A DNA stretch of 64,000 nt. Source: Polaromonas jejuensis NBRC 106434. Lineage in GTDB: Bacteria > Pseudomonadota > Gammaproteobacteria > Burkholderiales > Burkholderiaceae_C. Below are positions 35,555 through 44,315 of this stretch, one piece after another; position 1 is the first letter of the stretch; each line of letters begins with the position of its first letter. A program made the position numbers and the translations under genes. The stretch spans positions 248,001 through 312,000 of the forward strand of contig NZ_BCYO01000002.1 in the NCBI RefSeq assembly GCF_001598235.1. The letters are read 5' to 3'. The notes under the pieces are model-generated. The model worked only from the letters and a program-made list of their open reading frames with translations. It had not been told where the DNA came from and did no database searches.

Positions 35555-35992
35555 CTAGTCGCGAACGACCAGCACCGGCAAATGGGCGTGTGACAACACC
35601 TGGGCCGTGACGCTGCCCAGCACCAGCTTTTCCAGTCCGCGCCGCCCATGGGAGCCCATGACGATCAGGTCCGCGTTAATGGAGCCGGCGGTATCCAGAA
35701 TGCCACGGTAAATCGCATGGCCTTCCACCACAGAGCCGGTGACCGTGATGCCGTGGTCTGCGAAAGCCTGTTTGGCCGCCGTGATGGCTTCGTTGGCCTC
35801 GGCAGTGGCGGCGCTGAGGTATTCGGCCTGGCCGTAGGAGAAGTCCGTTCCCACCCCGGTAAAGGCATAGGGGTCTATGACATAGATCACCGTCACCTCA
35901 CTTTGGAAGGCCTCGGCAATGGCTATTGCCTTTCCGATGGCCTGGCGTGCGGTGGACGAGCCATCGACAGGGACCAGAATGTGCTTGAACAT
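35555..35992 (-). CDS. uspA: Universal stress protein family
   Basis: This 145-residue protein of the UspA family begins MFKHILVPVDGSSTARQAI and has the ATP-binding motif G-x2-G-x9-G-S/T in VMGSHGRRGLEKLVLGSVTAQVL. It probably binds ATP and acts in stress tolerance in the cytosol. AAGGAG at 36000-36005 gives a good ribosome site. The gene is preceded by a 178-bp non-coding stretch to the DUF427 gene, with nothing recognisable. Confidence 0.88.
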   Translation of the reverse strand: MFKHILVPVDGSSTARQAIGKAIAIAEAFQSEVTVIYVIDPYAFTGVGTDFSYGQAEYLSAATAEANEAITAAKQAFADHGITVTGSVVEGHAIYRGILDTAGSINADLIVMGSHGRRGLEKLVLGSVTAQVLSHAHLPVLVVRD

Positions 35993-36169
35993 GACGCAAT
36001 CTCCTTGAAGCCGCTAAAAAGATTCTCAGTCAGTACCCCTGACCGGTCAATGCCCGCCCCCGGCGCCCCCCGAAAAGCGGGTTGCCATGCCTCACCTACC
36101 TATAGGTTATAGCCCATCGCCCCCCACAAGCGCCGTCGGACAAAGCGCCGAGAGGGCCGGCTGCCCGGC

Positions 36170-36451
36170 TCAGGGCTCGATCTTCACGCCTTTCCAGAAG
36201 GCGACCCGTCCCTTGATGTTGTCGGCCTCGGGCTTGGGGTCGGGGTAATACCAGGCCGCATCGGTGTTCATTTCGCCATTGACCAGCAGCGAGTAGTAGC
36301 TGGCCTGGCCTTTCCAGGCGCACATGGTGTGGTGGTTGCTGAAGGTCACGTAGTCGCGGTTGAGCGAGCTCTCGGGGAAGTAGTGGTTGCCTTCGACAAT
36401 CACCGTGTCGTCGCTTTGCGCAATCACTGCGTCGTTCCAGATGGCTTTCAT
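36170..36451 (-). CDS. DUF427 family protein
   Basis: This 93-residue protein matches DUF427 over its full length: MKAIWNDAVIAQSDDTVIVEG, YFPESSLNRDYV, HTMCAWKGQASYYSLLVNG, AAWYYPDPKPEA and GRVAFWKGVKIEP. The family has a beta-tent fold with conserved Trp/Tyr and a Cys-Trp-Lys-Gly block. No activity is established. It is monocistronic. Confidence 0.9.
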   Translation of the reverse strand: MKAIWNDAVIAQSDDTVIVEGNHYFPESSLNRDYVTFSNHHTMCAWKGQASYYSLLVNGEMNTDAAWYYPDPKPEADNIKGRVAFWKGVKIEP

Positions 36452-36587
36452 GTTTTTTTCCTGATGTGCGGTTGATCCATGTGCAATGCTAACCCCCCTT
36501 GCGCAGGCGATGCGGCTCCGGGGTTTTGCGCCAAGGCTGACTGCCGCAAAGGCTCCCCAGGAAAAAGGGGCCTATGCGGACCGCGCC

Positions 36588-37076
36588 TCAATCGCGGCGG
36601 CCGCCGCCGCGCTCGTCCCTGTTGTGGCCCCGGCCATGGTCATCCCTGTCGTGGCCCCGGCCATGACCTCTTTCATGGTCATCGTCATCGTCACCGCGGT
36701 GCCGGTCCCGGCCTCCGCGCCGCTCGTAGTCGTCGTCACCTTTGACCCTGACGAAGTAAACCGGCTGGCCACAGGCGTTGTACCTGGCGCAGTGTTTGGC
36801 CCAATTTTTGGCATGGCCAGGCGGCACATGCAGATACAGCGGGGGCTGCTGCACCAGCACCGGTGCGCGTTGAATGATGACCGGCTGCGCATAGATCAGT
36901 GGCGGCGGCGGCGCATTGCCAATATCGATACGGCCATACACGCCCGGCGCCAGCGCGCCTTCCACGGTGGCGCTCACATACGGCGCAGCGGCCTGGGCCG
37001 CGCCAGCCCACAGGGCGGTCGCGCCGCCCAGGGCCACAAGACTCGCCAGCAGCAAGGGTTTCACAGTTATTTTCAT
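36588..37076 (-). CDS. Secreted protein with His/Arg/Asp/Gly-rich tail
   Basis: This 162-residue protein has an N-terminal signal peptide (MKITVKPLLLASLVALGGAT, cleaved after AQAA near residue 31). The middle contains a conserved PPPPLIYAQPVIIQR and YLHVPPGHAKNWAKHC block with two Cys (CARYNAC). The last 45 residues are a repetitive tail of charged residues (HGRGHDRDDHGRGHN) that might bind metal or polyanions. I do not know a function. Similar proteins appear as 'hypothetical' in Burkholderiales. Confidence 0.7.
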   Translation of the reverse strand: MKITVKPLLLASLVALGGATALWAGAAQAAAPYVSATVEGALAPGVYGRIDIGNAPPPPLIYAQPVIIQRAPVLVQQPPLYLHVPPGHAKNWAKHCARYNACGQPVYFVRVKGDDDYERRGGRDRHRGDDDDDHERGHGRGHDRDDHGRGHNRDERGGGRRD

Positions 37077-37135
37077 GGGGACTTTCTTGAATGAATCGGC
37101 TCAGGAGGGTTGGAGGCCATGGAGGCATTCACCCG

Positions 37136-37831
37136 TCAGGCGAGCTGCGCGCTGTAGGCCGGGTGGCGGGCGGCCGATGAGGTCTCAACGGGTGCCAGCC
37201 GCAGGCTATGGCCCTCGACCACCACCCGCGAGCCGGCGGCCACTGGGCTGGCCTGCTCAATGGTGCGGACGGAACCATTGTTCATGCGCACGCGCATCTG
37301 GTAGACCGTGGTTTTCTTCATGTTTTTCTCGATGGTATTGCCGGCATAGGCACCGCCTGCCGCGCCCAGCACGGTCATGGCGGTCTTGCCGCTCCCGCCG
37401 CCGACCTGATGACCGAGCAAGCCACCGACGACACCGCCGGCGACCGTGCCAATGCCCACGGTGGTGCCGCCAACGGCCACACCGTTCACGTGGCCCTGAC
37501 GCTGCACGGCGACCACGGATTCGACCGTGCCGCAGTTGGCGCATGCCGCCCTGGGCGCTTGAGCCACCGCCACGGGGGCCTGCCTGGCAGCGGGCAGCGC
37601 CGCCTTGGCCACGGGCTGGCCCATTTCCGGCGCGGCGTTCGCCATGACGGCGGCGCCGCCGGTTCGGGCCTCGGAGTGATTGACCACCAAAGCCGCGGCC
37701 AGCGCCATGGCCGTGACGCCCATCACCGCCATGGTGGGCATCAGCGCCTTGCTGTGGCGCAGTCTTTCGGAGAAGGCCGGCTGGGGGGTGTTTGAATTGT
37801 TTGAGTTGTCAGGCACGGGATGGGTGTCCAT
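37136..37831 (-). CDS. Glycine-zipper 2TM domain protein
   Basis: This 231-residue protein has an N-terminal membrane segment (LMPTMAVMGVTAMALAAALV, about 31-50) and a glycine-zipper region (TVAGGVVGGLLGHQVGGG, then AAGGAYAGNTIEK). These zippers are found in outer-membrane or periplasmic proteins of the SlyB/RcnB-like sort. The start at 37831 is chosen because the product starts well and the upstream frame is poor. It lies just upstream of the secreted protein gene on the same strand, with 59 bp between. Exact role unknown. Confidence 0.85.
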   Translation of the reverse strand: MDTHPVPDNSNNSNTPQPAFSERLRHSKALMPTMAVMGVTAMALAAALVVNHSEARTGGAAVMANAAPEMGQPVAKAALPAARQAPVAVAQAPRAACANCGTVESVVAVQRQGHVNGVAVGGTTVGIGTVAGGVVGGLLGHQVGGGSGKTAMTVLGAAGGAYAGNTIEKNMKKTTVYQMRVRMNNGSVRTIEQASPVAAGSRVVVEGHSLRLAPVETSSAARHPAYSAQLA

Positions 37832-37995
37832 AAAGAGGCTCCTTTTTCGCAAGCCCTATTTGTAACAAGCGACGCGGATACACCCCGTATGACGACGTGA
37901 CATTGGTAAGGAAAGTTTTCCAAACTGCGGAAAAAAGCCGTGTATTGCGGTATTTCAGCGTTCTTTACACAGCCTCACAGGCGCTGACCTGCGCT

Positions 37996-38526
37996 TTACA
38001 GGCCCCCTTGGGGATGGGTCGGATCGATCCAGAGCACCGTATCCGGCTTTTCAACCGGCTCGATGTCCAGGTTGATCGCCACCGCCTCGCCGTCGCTGCG
38101 GCACAGCACACATTCGAGCACCTCGGTCGGGCTGGCATTGATTTCCTGGTGCGGCACATAGGGCGGCACATAAATGAAGTCGCCCGGCCCGGCCTCGGCC
38201 GTGAACTCCAGATGATCGCCCCAGCGCATGCGCGCCCTCCCCTTGACCACGTAAATCACGCTTTCCAGATGGCCATGGTGGTGGGCGCCGGTTTTGGCAT
38301 CGGGATGGATGGTGACCGTGCCGGCCCACAGCTTCTGGGCCCCCACGCGGGCAAAATTGATCGCGGCACGCCGGTCCATGCCCGGCGTCTGCGCGGTGTT
38401 GGCGTCAAGCTGGCTGCCTGGAATCACGCGCACGCCGTCGTGCTTCCAGGCGCTCGTCTGTTGCTCGGCTTGATGCGCCTGGCTGTGCGCCTGGCCCTGC
38501 TGACGATGTGTGTGATCAGTACTCAT
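37996..38526 (-). CDS. Cupin domain protein
   Basis: This 176-residue protein has a single cupin domain: motif 1 is in AHHHGHLESVIYVVKGRARMRWG and motif 2 is in GDFIYVPPYVPHQEINAS. The His-x-His, Glu and second-motif His can bind a metal. The N-terminal 25 residues are His/Gln-rich and probably flexible. It could be a mannose-6-phosphate isomerase- or dioxygenase-like cupin; the substrate is unknown. It is divergent from the pabB gene. Confidence 0.88.
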   Translation of the reverse strand: MSTDHTHRQQGQAHSQAHQAEQQTSAWKHDGVRVIPGSQLDANTAQTPGMDRRAAINFARVGAQKLWAGTVTIHPDAKTGAHHHGHLESVIYVVKGRARMRWGDHLEFTAEAGPGDFIYVPPYVPHQEINASPTEVLECVLCRSDGEAVAINLDIEPVEKPDTVLWIDPTHPQGGL

Positions 38527-38647
38527 TTCAGTCGCCGGTAGTGTGTGGTCTGCCAGCGTACACCCAGTTGACGCGCAGCGGGGGCGTTAGCATCAGGTAT
38601 ATCGGGCGTTGCCCGCAGCACATGCCCTTTCCGCATTCCTTCACCCC

Positions 38648-40561
38648 ATGCCCCGGCCCGACCCCACCGCCATGCCTGCCCCTATACCGGCCCCTATACC
38701 GGCCCCGACACCGGCCACAGCCCCCGACTGCTTCGCGCTGCTGGACGATCAGGAGGCCAGTCCCTCTGATCCGCGGTCGCGCCTGTACACCGGCCATGCC
38801 GGCACCCTCTGCTGCCGGCACGCGTCGGAGCTGCCCGCCATGCTGGAGCAGATGCAACAGGCCTTGCAGCAAGGACAGCATGCCGTGGGCCTCTTCAGCT
38901 ATGAGCTGGGTGCCGAATTGCACCGTGTCGCACCGCGTGAAAATAATCCGGCCTTGACCCAGGTCCTGCTGTTCGAGCGTTGCGACCGGCTTTCGGCGGC
39001 GCAGGTCGCCTCGTGGCTGGCCGAACGCGAGCAGCTGACGCAGACCGTCAGCGGCAATGCGGGCCAGCGCAGCGCCGGCATTGCGCGCATGCGCAGCAGC
39101 GTGACCGAATCGGAATTCGCCGCGGCGATGGCGCGCATCCAGGCCTATATCGAGGCGGGCGATACCTACCAGATCAACTACACCTACCGTGTGCGCTTCG
39201 ATGCATTCGGCTCGATCCATGCGCTCTATCGCCGCTTGCGCGCGCGTCAACCCGTGCCCTACGGCGCGCTGGTGGCCCTTCCGGATGGCCAGGCGCTGCT
39301 GTCGCTGTCGCCGGAACTGTTTGTGCGGCATGCGCAAGGCGACCTCGTGACGCGGCCCATGAAAGGCACGGCCGCCGCCAGCGGCGACGCCCGGCAGGAT
39401 GCGGCGCACGCGGCAGCCCTGGCCGCCGACCCTAAAAACCGCGCAGAAAATGTGATGATTGTCGACCTGCTGCGCAGCGACCTCGGGCGCGTCGCGCAAT
39501 TCGGCAGCGTCAAGGTGCCGCAGCTCTTTGACGTCCGGCGCTACAGCAGCGTGCTGCAAATGACCTCCACCGTGCAGGCCCGCTTGCGCGACGACGCCAG
39601 CCTGACAGAGGTGTTGACGGCGCTGTACCCCTGCGGCTCCATCACCGGTGCGCCCAAACGCCGGGCCCTGCAAATCATTCGCGAGCTGGAGCCCGATGCG
39701 CGCGGTTTCTATACCGGTGCGATTGGCTGGTTTGAAGCCCCCACCGCCCCGCAAGGACTCGGTGACTTCTGCCTCTCCGTGCCGATTCGCACCATGGTGC
39801 TGCAAGCCCCCTCCGGCGATGGCCTGCGCGCCGGCGAGATGGGCGTGGGCGCCGGCATTGTGCATGACAGCAAGCCGCAGGACGAATATGCCGAATGCCA
39901 GCTCAAAGCCGAATTCCTCACCGGCCTGGGCCATGACTTCGAGCTGTTTGAAACCCTGCATGCCAGCCATGACGAGGGCTGCCGCCACCTGGCGCGGCAT
40001 CTGCAGCGCCTGCGTGCATCAGCCTGCCATTTCGGCTTTGCCTACGACGAAGAAAAAATTCGGAACGCCCTGGAGCAAGCCTGTGCCGCACTGCCTGCGG
40101 GCCAGCCCCACCGCCTGCGCCTGGCCCTGAATCATGCCGGCCACTGCCATATCCAGACCGGCCTGCTGCAGCCATTGACCGGGCCGGTGCGCGTGCTGCT
40201 GGCAGCGCAAGCCACCGACGCCGGCGATCTGTTCCTGCGCCACAAGACCACGGTACGCGACCGCTACGATGCGGCCTGGCGGGATGCCGAAGCGCACGGC
40301 GCCTTCGACAAGCTGTTCTTCAACACGGACGGTGAACTGACGGAAGGCGCGCGCAGCAATGTGTTCGTGAAACTGGCAGGGCGCTGGTACACCCCGCCGC
40401 TGTCCTGCGGCGTGCTGCCGGGCGTGATGCGCGCGGTGCTGCTGGCCGACCCGGCCTGGGCGGCCACCGAACGGCGGCTGACGCGGGACGACCTGCGTGC
40501 CGCCGAAGCCGTGGTGATCAGCAATGCCCTGCGCGGCGCCCTGCCCGTGACCGTGGGCTAG
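38648..40561 (+). CDS. pabBC: Aminodeoxychorismate synthase component I fused to 4-amino-4-deoxychorismate lyase
   Basis: This 637-residue fusion makes p-aminobenzoate for folate synthesis. The N-terminal part (about 80-440) is the chorismate-binding domain: PMKGTAAASGDARQD, AENVMIVDLLRSDLGRV, SITGAPKRRALQIIRELE. The C-terminal part (about 450-637) is class IV aminotransferase-like: HKTTVRDRYDAAWRDA (PLP Lys), GELTEGARSNVFV, GVLPGVMRAVLL. Such PabB-PabC fusions exist in Burkholderiales and elsewhere. The ATG at 38648 is preferred over TTG 38609; the first 25 residues are a Pro/Ala/Ile repeat and probably linker-like. Confidence 0.93.
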   Translation: MPRPDPTAMPAPIPAPIPAPTPATAPDCFALLDDQEASPSDPRSRLYTGHAGTLCCRHASELPAMLEQMQQALQQGQHAVGLFSYELGAELHRVAPRENNPALTQVLLFERCDRLSAAQVASWLAEREQLTQTVSGNAGQRSAGIARMRSSVTESEFAAAMARIQAYIEAGDTYQINYTYRVRFDAFGSIHALYRRLRARQPVPYGALVALPDGQALLSLSPELFVRHAQGDLVTRPMKGTAAASGDARQDAAHAAALAADPKNRAENVMIVDLLRSDLGRVAQFGSVKVPQLFDVRRYSSVLQMTSTVQARLRDDASLTEVLTALYPCGSITGAPKRRALQIIRELEPDARGFYTGAIGWFEAPTAPQGLGDFCLSVPIRTMVLQAPSGDGLRAGEMGVGAGIVHDSKPQDEYAECQLKAEFLTGLGHDFELFETLHASHDEGCRHLARHLQRLRASACHFGFAYDEEKIRNALEQACAALPAGQPHRLRLALNHAGHCHIQTGLLQPLTGPVRVLLAAQATDAGDLFLRHKTTVRDRYDAAWRDAEAHGAFDKLFFNTDGELTEGARSNVFVKLAGRWYTPPLSCGVLPGVMRAVLLADPAWAATERRLTRDDLRAAEAVVISNALRGALPVTVG

Positions 40562-40673
40562 CAACGGCGCGTCGAACAGCGGGCCCGCCCCGCCATCCGA
40601 GGCCGGCGGCAAAAGGCTGTTCCAATAGAGGGTTTAACGCAGGCCGATCAAGCCGCCACCCGAGAAATTTTCC

Positions 40674-41231
40674 ATGGCCATCAAAGCCACCATCTACAAA
40701 GCCCAACTGCAAATCGCCGACATGGACCGCAACGTCTATGCCGACCACAGCGTGACCATTGCGCGTCACCCGTCCGAGACCGATGAGCGCATGATGATCC
40801 GCCTGCTGGCCTTTGCGCTCAACGTGCCGGCCGACGACAAGCAGGGCCAGCTTGAATTCGCCAAAGACCTGTGGGACGTGGATGAGCCCGCCCTGTGGCA
40901 CAAGGATTACACCGACGCCATCCAGCACTGGATCGACGTGGGCCAGCCCGATGACAAGCGCCTGATGCGCGCCGCCGGCCGCGCCGAACGCGTCACGGTG
41001 ATCAGTTTTTCCAGCAGCACGCCGGTGTGGTGGAAGGGCATCGAGACCAAACTCACGCGCGCTGCCAACCTGGTGGTGTGGCAGATCGAGGCGGCGCAAA
41101 GCCAGGCGCTGGCCAGGCTGGCCGAGCGCGGCATGCAGCTGCAGCTCACGGTTCAGGACGGCACGGTCTGGATGAGCACCGGCACCGATTCGGTGGAGAT
41201 CACGCCGCGCCGGCTGACCGTCGGCGGCTGA
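40674..41231 (+). CDS. yaeQ: YaeQ family protein
   Basis: This 185-residue protein matches YaeQ throughout: MAIKATIYKAQLQIADMDRN, YADHSVTIARHPSETDERMM, DLWDVDEPALWHKDYTD and HWIDVGQPD. YaeQ has a PD-(D/E)XK nuclease-like fold; its role is debated. It is monocistronic, between the pabBC gene and the acyl-CoA synthetase gene. Confidence 0.93.
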   Translation: MAIKATIYKAQLQIADMDRNVYADHSVTIARHPSETDERMMIRLLAFALNVPADDKQGQLEFAKDLWDVDEPALWHKDYTDAIQHWIDVGQPDDKRLMRAAGRAERVTVISFSSSTPVWWKGIETKLTRAANLVVWQIEAAQSQALARLAERGMQLQLTVQDGTVWMSTGTDSVEITPRRLTVGG

Positions 41232-41330
41232 GCGGCCCCGGGCCTCAGGCGTCGCTGCTGGGTGGCGCTGCCTGCTGGCCTTCAGCTTGCCGCGGCCAGG
41301 GCGGCAGCCGGGGACGTTGGCCCCATCGCC

Positions 41331-41393
41331 AAAACGCTATGCTTTTAATAGCATTCTACGCCCATCTCATATGGGCCAGATGGTTATTTGAAG
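41331..41393. repeat. Dispersed ATAGC-type intergenic repeat, copy g
   Basis: AAAACGCTATGCTTTTAATAGC, in two parts, is followed by TACGCCCATCTCATATGGGC and A/T-rich DNA, as in the other copies. It fills the gap between the convergent yaeQ and acyl-CoA synthetase genes. Confidence 0.65.
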
Positions 41394-41414
41394 ATTATTT
41401 CTCCAATGACCGCA

Positions 41415-43175
41415 TCACACGGCGCCGCTTTCAGCCTCCTGCAGCACGCGCCACATCACCTTGCCCGAGCCGCTTTTCGGCAGCGCATCGACGAACTGCA
41501 CGACGCGCGGGTATTTGTAGGCGGCCATGTTGTCCTTGCACCAGTTGATGATGTCGTCTTCGGTGGTCTTGCCCCTGGCCTCGGCGCGCAGCACCACCAC
41601 GGCCTTGACGGTTTCACCGCGGTAAGCGTCTTTGGTACTGATGATGCAGGCCTCCTGGATGGCCGGGTGCTTGAACATCAAGGCCTCCACCTCGGCCGGC
41701 CAGACCTTGAAGCCCGAGGCATTGATCATGCGCTTGAGCCGGTCGGTGATGAAGAAATAGCCCTGTTCGTCCACCCGCCCCAGATCGCCGGAACGAAAGA
41801 AACGCTTGCCGTCAAGTTCGATGAAAGCGGCCGCCGTGGCCTCGGGGCGTTTCCAGTAGCCCTGGAAGTTCTGCGGCCCGCACATGATGATCTCGCCCTG
41901 TTCGCCCTGCGGCACCTCCTGGAGCGTCAGCGGGTCGATCACGCGCGCATCGGTACTCAGAAACGGCACGCCCAGGCATTGCTGCTTGGTCGCATCGGGC
42001 GGGTTGCTGTGCGAAGGCGCAGCGGTTTCCGTCAGGCCATAGCCTTCGGCAAAGCGCAGGCCGTATTGCTCCCACAGGCGCTGGGCCACGGCTTGCGGCA
42101 TGGCCGCCCCGCCGCCGCCGATATAGACCAGGCTGCTCAAGTCAAAGCTGGCAAAGTTGGGACTGGCCAGCAGGTCAATCACCATGGTCGGGATGTTGGT
42201 CCAGTGCGTCACGCCCCAGCGCGAGATCAGCCGCCCGGCCAGTTCGCGGTCCCAGCGCGGCATGATGACCAGCGTGGCGCCGCCGTAGATCGCCGCATGC
42301 ATCACGGACACCATGCCGGTGATATGGAACATGGGCACCACCGACAGCACCACGTTCTCGAACGTGCTGTTGCCCCACAGGCAGCTGGCCACCGCGTTGT
42401 GCATGAGGCTGGCATGGGTGTGCATGCAGCCCTTGGGCAGGCCGGTGGTGCCGCTGGTGTAGGGCAGCACCGCCAGGTCCTGCGGCGTGGCGGTGTGCGC
42501 CGGCGGCTCGCTGCCCTCGCCCCGGTCCACGATGGCATCAGCCCAGCGCATCACCGTGCCGCCCTCCAGCGCGGGCAACGCATGCTGCGTGCCCAGCCAC
42601 TCACGCCAGGCTTCGGGCATCGCCTCATCGCCCTGGCCCTGGGGCTGCATGTCAAAGGCGTCGCCGTAATGCGTCACGATCAGGTGCGCCAGCCGTTCCT
42701 CGGGCGCCAGCTGGGCGTTGGCCCTGGCCAGCTCGGACGCAAGGTCGGCCACGATGATAGCCACCTTGACGTCCGGGTCGGTGATGTAGTGCTTGAGCTC
42801 CTCGGCCCGGTTCATCGGGTTGACGGGCACCACCACGGCGTCGGCCCGGAGGACCGCAAAGTGCGCAATCACCCACTGCGGGCAGTTCTGCATGTCAAGC
42901 AGCACGCGGTCGCCCTTGCGCACGCCCAGCCGGTGCAGGGTGGCGGCCAGGCGCTCGGCCTGCCGTACCACCTCGGCATAACTGAGCACCCGGTCAAAAA
43001 ACACCAGTGCCGGCTTGTCCGGGAAACGCAGCGCACTGACCGCCAGGTTGTGCCACAGCGAGGTCTGCGGCGGTGTGATGCGGCGCGGCAGCCGCTTGGG
43101 CCAGACCTGGTAATGCAGGTCGTGGCGCGGGGCCGCAGGGGTGATAAGAGTAGGGTCGGCAGAAAGAGGGGGCAC
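41415..43175 (-). CDS. AMP-dependent acyl-CoA synthetase (long-chain fatty-acid-CoA ligase type)
   Basis: This 586-residue ligase activates a carboxylic acid as acyl-AMP and transfers it to CoA. The P-loop is YTSGTTGLPKGCMHTH, with EGYGLTETAAPSH, GDLGRVDEQGYFFITDRLKRM and the C-terminal catalytic Lys in PKSGSGKVMWRV. The chain length of its substrate is uncertain. I place the start at GTG 43175 with GGAG seven bases upstream; the ATG at 43235 has no ribosome site and would add 20 unlike residues. Confidence 0.88.
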   Translation of the reverse strand: MPPLSADPTLITPAAPRHDLHYQVWPKRLPRRITPPQTSLWHNLAVSALRFPDKPALVFFDRVLSYAEVVRQAERLAATLHRLGVRKGDRVLLDMQNCPQWVIAHFAVLRADAVVVPVNPMNRAEELKHYITDPDVKVAIIVADLASELARANAQLAPEERLAHLIVTHYGDAFDMQPQGQGDEAMPEAWREWLGTQHALPALEGGTVMRWADAIVDRGEGSEPPAHTATPQDLAVLPYTSGTTGLPKGCMHTHASLMHNAVASCLWGNSTFENVVLSVVPMFHITGMVSVMHAAIYGGATLVIMPRWDRELAGRLISRWGVTHWTNIPTMVIDLLASPNFASFDLSSLVYIGGGGAAMPQAVAQRLWEQYGLRFAEGYGLTETAAPSHSNPPDATKQQCLGVPFLSTDARVIDPLTLQEVPQGEQGEIIMCGPQNFQGYWKRPEATAAAFIELDGKRFFRSGDLGRVDEQGYFFITDRLKRMINASGFKVWPAEVEALMFKHPAIQEACIISTKDAYRGETVKAVVVLRAEARGKTTEDDIINWCKDNMAAYKYPRVVQFVDALPKSGSGKVMWRVLQEAESGAV

Positions 43176-43435
43176 AGCAAAGCTCCGGACAGGACATGGA
43201 CCCCACAGCCTAGCCGGTGCCCGCGCGCCGCACACTGGGGATGCACCTGATAAGGTGGCGCCGCTTGTCGCCTGTGTGACCCGGCTTCATGGCCGCTGAC
43301 CTGATCCCCGGATACGCGACGATAAAGGCCTGCGACCCCAGTCGACGCGACATCAGCCGTTCACCGCCTTGGTGCGCGTGCCGCCGCGGGCGCCACCATC
43401 CGCATCGTCAGCACACCACGCAGGTGCACAAGACT

Positions 43436-43443
43436 TGTATACC
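43436..43443. promoter_or_regulatory. TGTATAC motif upstream of the GntR gene
   Basis: TTGTATACC, 64 bp before the GntR start codon, resembles the palindromic TGTATACA core favoured by FCD-type GntR proteins. A perfect TGTATACA is found again at 44221, before the transporter operon. The two matches suggest autoregulation plus control of the transporter. Confidence 0.4.
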
Positions 43444-43506
43444 GGTTGAATAAACAGGCCTTGCTGCGCGGCAAACGGCTGGCACGGGATATGCAATGTT
43501 TCCTGC

Positions 43507-44289
43507 ATGGCAACGGCTTCCGACATCAGCACCCGCATTCTTGAAGCGGTCATGGCCCGGAAGCTGGCACCCGGCGCGCGTCTGGGTGAGCAGCAACTGG
43601 CCATGCTGTTCGACTGCAGCCGCACGGTCGTGCGTGAAGCCCTCACCCGGCTGGCTACCCGCGGCATCGTCACCGTGAGTGCGCGGCGTGGCTGGTATGT
43701 CATTGAACCCTCGCAGGAGGATGCCCGCGAAGCCTTCGAGGCTCGCCGCGTGATAGAGATGGGCCTGATCCGCTGCACTGCTGAGGTCAACAAAGCCGCC
43801 ATCAAACAACTCAAAAGCCACCTCAGCCGCGAGAAAGCGGCCGTCAAGGGTAGCGACGTGGGACTGCGCAGCTTCTTACTCGGCGACTTTCATGTGTGCC
43901 TGGCCGAATGCCTGGGCAACAGCCTGCTGGCCGATACCCTGCGCGACTTCACGGCGCGCACCACGCTGATTGCCATGCTCTACCAGTCCTCGCACGATGC
44001 CGCCCAATCCTGCGAAGAGCATGTGCAGATCGTACTGGCGCTGGAACAGGGCGATCTGGTGCTGGCTGAAAAGCTCATGCAAAAACACATCGGCAGCGTG
44101 CAGGCCACGCTAAGGCTGCAGGCCGACGCTAACCCGCTGGCGCAGCTGCGCAGCGCCTTGAGGCCGTTGCAGGCTCTGCCCGACGCAGCTGCGACCAGCA
44201 GCGCCAAACGAAACGAAATATGTATACAAAATATAAAATACAAAAGTAATGGAAAACCCGATCAGCGCTTGGCCCCGCTGTCTGAATAA
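43507..44289 (+). CDS. GntR-family (FCD) transcriptional regulator
   Basis: This 260-residue regulator has an N-terminal winged HTH (about 5-70; LGEQQLAMLFDCSRTVVREALTRLA) and a C-terminal FCD effector domain with the metal-binding Asp/His residues (LLGDFHVCLAECLGNSLL; EEHVQIVLALEQGD). It sits just before a polar amino-acid ABC transporter and probably controls it. The last 30 codons are A/T-rich, unlike the rest, and overlap the transporter's control region, so the protein's tail may be an accident of that overlap. Confidence 0.92.
   Translation: MATASDISTRILEAVMARKLAPGARLGEQQLAMLFDCSRTVVREALTRLATRGIVTVSARRGWYVIEPSQEDAREAFEARRVIEMGLIRCTAEVNKAAIKQLKSHLSREKAAVKGSDVGLRSFLLGDFHVCLAECLGNSLLADTLRDFTARTTLIAMLYQSSHDAAQSCEEHVQIVLALEQGDLVLAEKLMQKHIGSVQATLRLQADANPLAQLRSALRPLQALPDAAATSSAKRNEICIQNIKYKSNGKPDQRLAPLSE
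44221..44228. promoter_or_regulatory. Perfect TGTATACA palindrome before the ABC transporter operon
   Basis: The palindrome sits in an A/T-rich stretch (about 44210-44252) within the 3' end of the GntR gene, 88 bp upstream of the substrate-binding protein start. It matches the imperfect site at 43436. This is a likely operator for the GntR-type protein. Confidence 0.45.
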
Positions 44290-44315
44290 TCGTCAAACCA
44301 CCTAGGAGCTGTGTC

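Noticed and set aside
36486..37094. A 202-codon plus-strand frame opposite the secreted repeat-tail protein
   Set aside because: The minus-strand gene has a signal peptide and better composition; the plus frame's Ala/Val repeats mirror the charged tail.
41388..43250. A 620-codon frame opposite the acyl-CoA synthetase
   Set aside because: It is a shadow of a gene with intact catalytic motifs on the other strand.
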